From CAZRSW01 sp964602845 (lineage in GTDB: Bacteria > Chloroflexota > Dehalococcoidia > Lucifugimonadales > UBA826): a stretch of 45,941 nt of DNA. Every line of letters starts with the position of its first letter. The first letter of the stretch is position 1. A program made the translations under genes and the position numbers. Positions 1 through 7,039 of this stretch are shown here, in pieces. The notes under the pieces were generated by a model that made no database searches, was not told the origin of the DNA, and was given only the letters and a program-made list of their open reading frames with translations. The stretch covers positions 1 through 45,941 of the forward strand of contig CAZRSW010000015.1 of assembly GCA_964602845.1 (NCBI GenBank), written 5' to 3'.

Positions 1-53
1 GTTCTATGGAGCTATCGTTTTATTTACTGAAGTTATTCTGGCTTGCTTGTACC

Positions 54-821
54 CTACTCAGCGACCACACTATTACGAAGTATGCCGATTCCGCTCACCT
101 CCACTTCCACGATATCTCCTGGGTGTATCTGGCCAGGGGTACCAGGAGTACCAGTTAAGATTACGTCCCCTTCTTCAAGGGTCATCACAGAGCTAACGAA
201 TTCTATAATCCTGGTAACAGGATGGATTAGATCTGAGGTGTTCTGGTTCTGTTCCTCTTTTCCGTTCACCCTACATTGCACTTGTATATTTGTTGGATCT
301 AAATCTGTCACCATGTATGGTCCAAGTGGGGTAAAAGTGTCTGAGGACTTGGCTCTCCACCACTGAAGATCATTTTCTTGCCAGTCGCGACCAGACACAT
401 CATTCCCGCAGGTGTAACCGAATACGTAGTTTAAGGCATCGGATTGATTCACGGACTTACATCTGTTCCCTATGATGACTCCCAATTCAGCCTCTGGTTC
501 TACTTTAACATTCTCATCTAAAGCAGATCTTGGAATTACTATGTCGTCCTCATGGGCTATCACCGATGTAGGCGTCTTTAGGAATGGTTCTGGGACATTG
601 GGGGCTATGCGATCACCTAGGTGGCTCCTGTAGTTTAATCCTATTGCTATTACTTTTCCGGGCTTGACAGGGGATAGTAATTTGATTTCCTCCATTCTGT
701 GCGTTTGGTTCGTTACACTATGTTCTTTGAATGGATTACCCATTATCTGATTGACCTCGGTTCCGTCTACGATTCCGTAGGCTACCTCACCATTAGCTTC
801 GAACCTAGCATACTTAGTCAT
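54..821 (-). CDS. Fumarylacetoacetate hydrolase (FAH) family protein
   Basis: A 255-residue protein of the FAH superfamily, whose members hydrolyse or decarboxylate C-C bonds in acyl-pyruvates and ring-cleavage products such as those of homoprotocatechuate degradation. The metal site is intact: an E-x-E pair at residues 110 and 112 followed by LGVIIG, and Asp141 in GNDVSGRDWQ. Lys158 and the FTPLGP and LTGTPG segments are also typical. The ATG at 821 is preceded by AAGGAG at good spacing. It is a complete stand-alone gene and no other ring-cleavage gene is adjacent, so the substrate cannot be named. Family assignment is secure; the reaction (acylpyruvase, decarboxylase or isomerase) is open. 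Confidence 0.9.
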   Translation of the reverse strand: MTKYARFEANGEVAYGIVDGTEVNQIMGNPFKEHSVTNQTHRMEEIKLLSPVKPGKVIAIGLNYRSHLGDRIAPNVPEPFLKTPTSVIAHEDDIVIPRSALDENVKVEPEAELGVIIGNRCKSVNQSDALNYVFGYTCGNDVSGRDWQENDLQWWRAKSSDTFTPLGPYMVTDLDPTNIQVQCRVNGKEEQNQNTSDLIHPVTRIIEFVSSVMTLEEGDVILTGTPGTPGQIHPGDIVEVEVSGIGILRNSVVAE

Positions 822-1164
822 GTGTTGTCTCCTTATTATTAAGCATCAAAATTTTACCGCTACTTCTAATAAATATTAGCTGCCTTTTTATATCTGGTCC
901 ACTGGATTGCCACAAGTATTTATTTCCGGATCACTAGGAAACTCCAGCGATGTGATATGGGGGCTAACAGGCGATCCGCTGGGCCACCAATGGTAAATAG
1001 GACTCCTATTATCTGCTATTGTGCTTCTTTAGGAACATTGATCGATTGCCTGTTTGAGAAGTTTCAGTGGTTGGAGTAATGTCTTATATGAGGGGTGTTT
1101 GTATTTTGTATTCTGCGATATTTTTCTGCCGGCGTCTTTTTGTTTTCTTGCTAAGAAGGTATAT
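822..1164. other. Intergenic region without a recognisable gene
   Basis: About 340 bases between queF (upstream on the minus strand) and the FAH gene. I see no coding frame with a ribosome binding site and no tRNA, riboswitch or SRP RNA core. The only clear structure is a perfect six-base-pair hairpin, AATAGG-act-CCTATT, at 996-1010. It lacks a following T tract, so it is not a convincing terminator. Promoter elements for the FAH gene presumably lie here but none stands out. Confidence 0.4.
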
Positions 1165-1587
1165 TTAATCGGGATAGTTCACCGTAACCGTCGTTTGGAT
1201 GCCTCCTCGAGCGTTGTAATTTAAGTCAATTATCATTGTGATAGGTTCGCAGGCTTCGACCAGATCTTTCATGATCCTGTTTGCAGCGTGTTCCTGTACA
1301 ATCCCCACGTCTTTGTATGATAGCAAGTAATACTTAAGCGACTTTAATTCTATGCATAGTTTTCCGGGCACATATTTGACCGATAACTCACCAAAGTCGG
1401 GTAACCCGGTCCATGGACAAACCGCAACGAATTCTTCGGTCTGGATGTGTATTTCTGTGTTTGAACCTTGATATTCATAGTCAAAAGCCAGAAGATGGTT
1501 GGCTTCAATAGCGTCTTCTGACTTTATGTCCATGTCTTCGTGCAACTCAGTATATTGGTTTCTCAGTTCTTCAATGGACGCCATCAT
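1165..1587 (-). CDS. queF: NADPH-dependent 7-cyano-7-deazaguanine (preQ0) reductase
   Basis: QueF reduces the nitrile of preQ0 to preQ1 in queuosine tRNA modification. The protein has 140 residues, the size of the short type I enzymes. Cys57 in AVCPWTGLPDFG is the catalytic cysteine that forms the thioimide, and Asp64 follows at the usual distance. The NADPH and substrate motif appears as ELKSLKYYLLSY, followed by a conserved EH pair and N. Two adjacent ATG codons (1587 and 1584) follow AGGAG; either could be used. It is divergent from ccmA across 126 bases. No other queuosine gene is present here and no preQ1 riboswitch was recognised upstream. Confidence 0.95.
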   Translation of the reverse strand: MMASIEELRNQYTELHEDMDIKSEDAIEANHLLAFDYEYQGSNTEIHIQTEEFVAVCPWTGLPDFGELSVKYVPGKLCIELKSLKYYLLSYKDVGIVQEHAANRIMKDLVEACEPITMIIDLNYNARGGIQTTVTVNYPD

Positions 1588-1713
1588 TAAAACTCCTAAA
1601 TATATTTGCTGAAGAATCTTCGGTATTAATATTACTTATTTTATTGATATTCTGTTAGTCTCTTAGTCCTATCAGCTGAATTTTCGAAAGACTCACGAGT
1701 AAGACAGACATCT

Positions 1714-2388
1714 ATGAACCAAAACGACCTGTTGATTCTTGAGGTTGAGGCCATATCGAAGTCTTTCGGAAAAACTAGGGTTCTGGATTCCCTCGATCTC
1801 CAGGTGCCGAAGGGACATATAGTAGAAATTCGAGGAGCAAACGGTTCCGGTAAAACTACCCTCTTGTCCATATTATCATCCCTTACTAAACCGGACTCTG
1901 GTACGGTTATGTTAAATGGCCGTAATGTCGAAAAATTTGGAGCTATTTATCGACGATGTATTGGTAGCGTTTTTCATATACCACTAATTTATGAGCAACT
2001 AACACCGAAAGAGAATTTAGAACATTTCGGTAGATTATACAGGTTGCCCAATGTGACTGAGGTTGTTGAGGAGAAGATTAGTCGGCTCCATTTGGATCAT
2101 TGGGGGGATCAAAAAGTTAGCACGTTATCTAATGGCCTCAGAAAACGTGTCAGTATCGCGAAATCCATGTTACATGGCCCCCAGTTGTTATTACTTGATG
2201 AGCCGGATACTGGTCTAGATGAAGAGACGATTAGGATACTTGGCGACGTATTTGACGAATTTTCTGGTAATGGTGGGGCGGTATTATTAACAACGCATAC
2301 ATCTTCCATAAAATATCGTGCCCCAGGATGTCGTTATTTTCTAGTTGCCGGTAAGCTTAGTCCTGAGCAGGGCCCAAAGCATGTTTGA
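1714..2388 (+). CDS. ccmA: ABC transporter ATP-binding protein, CcmA-like (cytochrome c maturation heme exporter)
   Basis: A 224-residue ABC ATPase. Walker A is GANGSGKTT at 41-49. The signature LSNGLRKRVSIAKSML and Walker B LLLLDEP with the following D-loop are intact, as is the switch histidine in TTHTS. The short single-domain size, the NGLRKR-type signature and above all the overlapping CcmB gene downstream identify it as CcmA. That protein powers the CcmABC machinery releasing holo-CcmE heme chaperone for cytochrome c assembly. The ATG at 1714 lacks a strong ribosome binding site. It is slightly longer than the E. coli protein (about 207 residues) because of a short N-terminal extension. 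The pairing makes me confident of the role, less so of the exact start. Confidence 0.85.
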   Translation: MNQNDLLILEVEAISKSFGKTRVLDSLDLQVPKGHIVEIRGANGSGKTTLLSILSSLTKPDSGTVMLNGRNVEKFGAIYRRCIGSVFHIPLIYEQLTPKENLEHFGRLYRLPNVTEVVEEKISRLHLDHWGDQKVSTLSNGLRKRVSIAKSMLHGPQLLLLDEPDTGLDEETIRILGDVFDEFSGNGGAVLLTTHTSSIKYRAPGCRYFLVAGKLSPEQGPKHV

Positions 2389-3055
2389 TTATATAGCGAT
2401 CATCTGGGCGATAGTGAAGAAAGATCTTATTGTGGAATGGAGAAGCCGCGAAATTGTAGCGTCAGTTGCTGTTTTTTCGCTAATAGTTCTAGTCTCTTTT
2501 CAACTAGCGTTGGACTTAACCCCCGGACTCGTCAAGGCCGTTTTGCCGGGTATTTTTTGGGTAACGATAATTTTTGGAGGGCTTATTGGAATGATGCGAG
2601 CCTTTTCAATTGAGCTTGAGTCTGGAGGATTGAAAGGGATGTTATTAACTTCAGCAAGTCGTGATGCAATATTCTTTGGCAAAGCCATATCTATATTTTT
2701 CATTATGGTATTGATGGAGATTCTCATCTTACCATTGCTTATCGTTGTGTTTAATGTGCAGATTCAATTGATACCAATGTTTATGGTGTCTGTATTGTCC
2801 CTGGTAGGATTAGCGTTGATTGGGACTGTTCTCTCGGCAATATCCTTCAATACAAGAGCACGGGAAGCAATCCTACCCATATTATTCTTGCCGATCATCG
2901 CCCCGGTGCTGATTGCAGCTGTTGAGTGTACGAAATCCATATTGTTGGCTGAAAATATGTCTTCTTATCAAAATTGGTTGGAACTCATCGTCGTATTTGA
3001 CCTCATATACTTGGTTGCATGCCCTTATGGATTCAGTTTTGTCATATCGGACTAA
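2381..3055 (+). CDS. ccmB: Heme exporter membrane subunit CcmB
   Basis: A 224-residue polytopic membrane protein with about six hydrophobic segments. The CcmB N-terminal pattern is present: a cytoplasmic KKDLIVEWRSRE stretch, then a hydrophobic span starting VFSLIVLVSF. The family motif around FGGLIGMMRAFSIE-E is recognisable. I chose the ATG at 2381, which overlaps the ccmA stop by eight bases (ATG-TTT-GA), over an in-frame upstream start that would add 12 residues inside ccmA. It is the permease partner of CcmA. CcmC, normally next in the operon, does not follow: the next 270 bases hold no long frame. Confidence 0.88.
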   Translation: MFDYIAIIWAIVKKDLIVEWRSREIVASVAVFSLIVLVSFQLALDLTPGLVKAVLPGIFWVTIIFGGLIGMMRAFSIELESGGLKGMLLTSASRDAIFFGKAISIFFIMVLMEILILPLLIVVFNVQIQLIPMFMVSVLSLVGLALIGTVLSAISFNTRAREAILPILFLPIIAPVLIAAVECTKSILLAENMSSYQNWLELIVVFDLIYLVACPYGFSFVISD

Positions 3056-3327
3056 GGGACCACCATATTATTGCCATTGGTGTGATTGAATACATATATG
3101 TGAAGGAGATCACAAAATTGACACACCAAAATTCATATTGGTATATTCGTGGATGGTAATTCGGTGATTTAAGATTCCTGAGGTTGTTTTTCTGGGTGAA
3201 TAGTAGTTGTTTAAATCCGCTGTTAGATAATACAATTATATCTGTTGTTAAACATTAGTAGCTGATTTGGCGATTAGGTTCTGCACAACATTCAGTTGAG
3301 CGAAGTGTTTTCAAGGGAGTGTTCTAA

Positions 3328-5043
3328 TTGAAGAAAAAGGACTTTGTAGTCCGTTTTGCTGGTGAAGGTGGTCAAGGCGTTGTGACTTCTGCAGAAGGAC
3401 TCGCGCAAGCAATGTCTCAGTCAGGATACCATGTCCAGACATTTTCCACATTTCCTTCACAAATCAGAGGTGGCCCCACGTGGACCCAGACAAGAATATC
3501 TACTGAAACGGTTTTAGGGTCAGGTGATGACTTAGATGTACTCGTTGCTTTTAATGAATATGCCTATGAGAATCATAAATCGGAAGTAGCTTCTAATGGA
3601 GTCGTTATATACAACAGTGGAGAATTTGAGGTTAACGATGAAACTCCGATATTAGGGATGGACTTCGACGAATTGGCGAAGAAGACGGGTAATAGTCGAG
3701 CTGCGAATTTCGTAGTTATGGGTGCTCTTGCTAAACTGGTTGATCTACCTTTAGATATTTTGGAAGAGTTTAATAGACAGCGATATTCTAGGGGTAGACC
3801 CAATGATCAAGACATCATAGATTCAAATAATATGGCCTTGGCGTTGGGATCGAATGAGGCCGAAAAAAGTGGGTTTGATCTGGGAGAATTGGCAGATCCT
3901 GTTAGACCAGATGTAGATCAAATATTGGTCAACGGAAATATTGCCCTAAGTTTGGGAGCTATGGCAGCTGGGCTTGACTTCTTCGTTGGATATCCCATAT
4001 CTCCAGCTACGCCAATACTGGTATGGATGGAGCACAATTTAGTCGGCAAGGGTAAGTTTGCATATCAATCTTCTTCTGAAATAGAGTCTATAACCAGCCT
4101 TGTTGGTGCTGGATATGCTGGCAAGAAAGCAATGACTAGCACAGCAGGCCCCGGGTTTTCTCTTATGAGTGAGGGTATTGGCTTGGCTTGGATGGCGGAG
4201 ATCCCCCTTGTGGTTGTTGATGTCCAAAGGGGAGGTCCATCTACTGGATTGCCAACCAAAACGGAACAATCAGACTTGATGACCGCACTTTATCCCGGTC
4301 ATGGTGATATTAGAATCCCAGTAATTGCGCCTGGCACAGTTGAGGAATGTTTCGTAGCTGGTATCATGGCTATCAACTGGGCAGAGCGATACCAGGGTCC
4401 GGTCACAATACTGAGTGAACATGCACTTTCCGAGAGGCGCCAGAATATACCTAGGCCAGATCTTGACAGTTACAACATAGAAGAACGGATGATATATGAG
4501 GGTGGGAATGGGTATCATAGGTATGAGGGGAAGGGACTTTCACCTATGCCAATTCCAGGACACAAGGGCAGCTATGTTGCCAATGGGAGTGAACATGATG
4601 CTATGGGAGATACTACGCATCTTCCATCTAGGCATATCCAGATGACTGAGCGTAGATTCAATAAACTCGGCTTACTAGACGACGGAACGTTTGAATCAAT
4701 TGATGAAGGTTCCCGTATTGCTCTCGTACCTTGGGGAGGCACAAAAGGGCCTGCTTTGGCTGCTTTCAATGAACTGCGCAATAGAAACGTAGATTTGTCA
4801 TGGTATTACACGATGTATCTTAATCCGATGCCAGCAGAGTTCCTAGAAGCGCTTAAAGAAAAGGATCTTGTTATAGTTCCAGAGTTGAATTACATGGGGC
4901 AATTCTCATCAGTATTGAGGGCAGTTGGCGTAAGAGCCCGATCTATCACTCAATACACTGGGTTGCCTTTTAAGGAGAGAGATCTGGTGCGAAGAATTCA
5001 AGAGATTGTTGGTGAATTTGTTACGGAAGGTGTTTCTATATGA
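3328..5043 (+). CDS. korA: 2-oxoacid:ferredoxin oxidoreductase, fused gamma-alpha subunit (KorA type)
   Basis: A 571-residue fusion of the gamma domain (roughly 1-190, starting VRFAGEGGQGVVTSAEGLA) and the alpha or pyrimidine-binding domain (from about 200, with VGYPISPATPI and the QRGGPSTGLPTKTEQSDL loop). With the next gene it forms the two-subunit enzyme that oxidatively decarboxylates a 2-oxoacid, usually 2-oxoglutarate, to acyl-CoA while reducing ferredoxin. The start is TTG, eight bases after AAGGGAG. The stop overlaps korB in an ATGA junction. Substrate choice between 2-oxoglutarate, pyruvate and branched oxoacids cannot be decided by eye; the KorAB layout favours 2-oxoglutarate. Confidence 0.92.
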   Translation: MKKKDFVVRFAGEGGQGVVTSAEGLAQAMSQSGYHVQTFSTFPSQIRGGPTWTQTRISTETVLGSGDDLDVLVAFNEYAYENHKSEVASNGVVIYNSGEFEVNDETPILGMDFDELAKKTGNSRAANFVVMGALAKLVDLPLDILEEFNRQRYSRGRPNDQDIIDSNNMALALGSNEAEKSGFDLGELADPVRPDVDQILVNGNIALSLGAMAAGLDFFVGYPISPATPILVWMEHNLVGKGKFAYQSSSEIESITSLVGAGYAGKKAMTSTAGPGFSLMSEGIGLAWMAEIPLVVVDVQRGGPSTGLPTKTEQSDLMTALYPGHGDIRIPVIAPGTVEECFVAGIMAINWAERYQGPVTILSEHALSERRQNIPRPDLDSYNIEERMIYEGGNGYHRYEGKGLSPMPIPGHKGSYVANGSEHDAMGDTTHLPSRHIQMTERRFNKLGLLDDGTFESIDEGSRIALVPWGGTKGPALAAFNELRNRNVDLSWYYTMYLNPMPAEFLEALKEKDLVIVPELNYMGQFSSVLRAVGVRARSITQYTGLPFKERDLVRRIQEIVGEFVTEGVSI

Positions 5044-5906
5044 CGGTAAAAAATCCGGAGTATGATTTTAAATGGTGCCCTGGATGTGGAGATTTTGGGG
5101 TTAGGAGGGGCCTTGAGGGCGCTTTGGAGCGATACGTATTAGAGAATGAGAAACCAGCTGAAAACAATGTAGTTGTAGCAGGGATAGGTTGTTCGGGCAA
5201 TATGGTTCACATGCTAGAGAAGGAGCAACCTTTTGGGATCCATGGGATTCACGGAAGATCTCTTCCTATCTCTATGGGCATAAAAATGGCTAACCCTGAT
5301 CTTAACGTAGTCGTAGTTGCCGGGGATGGGGATTTCCTCGGTATAGGGATGGAACATATAGGCCCGCAAGCCATGAGGAATTTGAACGTCGCAGTGATAG
5401 TAATGGATAATGGAGTTTATGGCTTAACTAAAGGTCAGAGTTCGCCGACGACTGAACTAGGGGTTGTAACCAGCTCCACTCCGTATGGGAAATTAGAAAA
5501 GTCGTTGCATCCATTGAGAGCATACCTAACTTTGGGAGTGTCATTCATAGCATCAACCATATCGAATAAGGTCAAAGATATGTCAGATTTGATGTTTGAC
5601 GCCATGAGTCACCCTGGATTTTCTATTGTTCATGTCCAATCACCTTGTACTGAGTACAATAATACTTATGAGGCTTTAAAAGGTAATGCCAAGAAAGGAA
5701 TAGTACCGATCGCTTATGATATACCCGATGGTCATGATCCAGAGGATCCGGAGTCTGCTCAGGAGCTTCTCAACTCTGATGGAGTTCCTTTAGGCTTGGT
5801 ATTCAGAGATACGTCGAGACCTACATTTGATGGTATGGCGGAAACTACCGTGGAGAGCCATAATCGGAAATCTGTTGACTCACTGATGGATGGATTTTCC
5901 ATATAG
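5040..5906 (+). CDS. korB: 2-oxoacid:ferredoxin oxidoreductase beta subunit (TPP and 4Fe-4S, KorB type)
   Basis: A 288-residue catalytic subunit. Four cysteines at 13, 16 (WCPGCGD), 51 (GIGCSGN) and 203 (SPCTEYNN) match the 4Fe-4S ligands of the KorB family. The thiamine-diphosphate and Mg motif is GDGDFLGIG at 95-103 with the downstream MDNGVYGLTKGQ segment. Translation is coupled to korA through a four-base ATGA overlap. It converges on the MaoC-like gene, with only 27 bases between the stops. Reduced ferredoxin from this enzyme could feed biosynthesis or respiration. No ferredoxin gene is adjacent; a thioredoxin-like one lies at 34.5 kb. Confidence 0.93.
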   Translation: MTVKNPEYDFKWCPGCGDFGVRRGLEGALERYVLENEKPAENNVVVAGIGCSGNMVHMLEKEQPFGIHGIHGRSLPISMGIKMANPDLNVVVVAGDGDFLGIGMEHIGPQAMRNLNVAVIVMDNGVYGLTKGQSSPTTELGVVTSSTPYGKLEKSLHPLRAYLTLGVSFIASTISNKVKDMSDLMFDAMSHPGFSIVHVQSPCTEYNNTYEALKGNAKKGIVPIAYDIPDGHDPEDPESAQELLNSDGVPLGLVFRDTSRPTFDGMAETTVESHNRKSVDSLMDGFSI

Positions 5907-5933
5907 CGTTACAGATTACTGTTTGAGAACGGG

Positions 5934-6377
5934 CTACTTGCCTAGAATATTTTTTGAAGGTAGAGAGGCGATTGCATATCCCGGGGTTGTTACGGTTCCG
6001 TTCTCCGATTCTAGCCATATCTCGCATTCAATGATGTGTTCTTCATCCTTGATGTATTTCTTCTTAATGGTTCCTTTGGCATATATTGGTTTTCCTGGGA
6101 TATCCATCTTTCTGTATTGACAGCTTAATTTTTTCAAGTTGCCGTTGAGGCCGATAAAATCTGTCATCATTTGACCAAGGAAGGCGTTCTTTAGCGCCCC
6201 GTGTAGAATCACGTCGGGCAAACCATTGTCACGGGCGAAGGATTGATCGTAGTGGATTTGATAGTAGTCGCCAGAGGCACCGGCATATTTCACCAATTGC
6301 TGTGTTGTAGGAGATTTACGTAACGTTGGCAGATTCATTCCTTCTGTCACATCCTCAAAACAAATCTGTCTATTCAC
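5934..6377 (-). CDS. MaoC-like hot-dog dehydratase, catalytic subunit (HadB-like)
   Basis: A 147-residue hot-dog fold protein. The hydratase motif is present as YAGASGDYYQIHYD, with the catalytic Asp37 and His42 in the positions that mycobacterial HadB uses (Asp36 and His41). It should hydrate or dehydrate an enoyl or 3-hydroxyacyl thioester. The upstream gene, 18 bases away on the same strand, is the other half (FAS1-like dehydratase domain), so the two probably form a HadAB-type heterodimer. The acyl carrier (CoA or ACP) and chain are unknown. Mesaconyl or 3-hydroxypropionyl-type substrates are alternatives. Confidence 0.85.
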   Translation of the reverse strand: MNRQICFEDVTEGMNLPTLRKSPTTQQLVKYAGASGDYYQIHYDQSFARDNGLPDVILHGALKNAFLGQMMTDFIGLNGNLKKLSCQYRKMDIPGKPIYAKGTIKKKYIKDEEHIIECEIWLESENGTVTTPGYAIASLPSKNILGK

Positions 6378-6395
6378 TAGAGTCTCTCTTTAGTA

Positions 6396-6863
6396 TTAAT
6401 TGGATGGGTTATAACTTATTCCGGTTGTGCGTTGCAAGGCGACTACGTTACCGAATTGGTTTGTATACTTAGTTTCACGGACCATAAATAGCATGTGGCC
6501 TAGGCTTCCCCTACGTTCAGAGATGTCGGATAAATATTGAGTGACAGATATTTGATCTCCAACTCTTACAGGCTCAAAATATTCCCATTCACTACCGCCG
6601 TCTAGGTTTGCTGTATATGGGCTATTGACAGTGGGGTTCGCCTCACCGACTTTCATAGATCTGAGGAATGTTGGGGGGGCGATTAAGCCTCCAAAACGTG
6701 TTTGCCTTGCGATGTTTTCGTTGTTGAATACAGGGTTGCCATCTTCTATTGCTTGCGCGAATTTCACGATCGCACCCTTCTCTACGTCGTTTATTACCGG
6801 ATCCGACTCAACGCCAATCGCATCTCTCATTTGTTTCGTTATTACCGTCTCGAAGTTTTCCAT
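6396..6863 (-). CDS. FAS1-like dehydratase domain protein (MaoC N-terminal type, HadA-like)
   Basis: A 155-residue hot-dog protein of the MaoC_dehydrat_N/FAS1-like type. Recognisable features are the N-terminal segment with KFAQAIEDGNPVFNNE, the RFGGLIAPPTFLRSM loop and EYFEPVRVGDQISVTQYLSDI. These proteins usually lack the catalytic Asp/His pair and stabilise a catalytic MaoC partner. The partner is the downstream gene, and the two are almost certainly cotranscribed. A 176-base spacer separates it from the pcrA stop upstream, enough for its own promoter, though none is obvious. Family assignment is good; the metabolic role is unassigned. Confidence 0.82.
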   Translation of the reverse strand: MENFETVITKQMRDAIGVESDPVINDVEKGAIVKFAQAIEDGNPVFNNENIARQTRFGGLIAPPTFLRSMKVGEANPTVNSPYTANLDGGSEWEYFEPVRVGDQISVTQYLSDISERRGSLGHMLFMVRETKYTNQFGNVVALQRTTGISYNPSN

Positions 6864-7039
6864 TTATTACGTTTTTGAATGCTTTCCTGTGCTTGGCTTG
6901 GAACGTTTAGTATATTATCAGCATTATTCAACATTGTGTAAATTCTTGTTGGATATAGTAGTAAAGCAACACTATGTAGCCATGTAGTCGACTTTTTAGG
7001 ATGGGTTGCGGTGGGGTTTCATCTATCTTGTCAACTTGA

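Noticed and set aside
996..1010. Six-base-pair hairpin as a rho-independent terminator
   Set aside because: AT-containing short stem and no T tract on either strand after it.
1588..1713. preQ1 riboswitch upstream of queF
   Set aside because: No preQ1-I/II consensus (C-rich loop with A-rich tail) could be found in the short divergent region.
4039..4518. Long minus-strand frames inside korA and similar antisense frames inside polA, metK and ahcY
   Set aside because: They lie opposite well-conserved coding sequence, lack ribosome binding sites and resemble no protein family.
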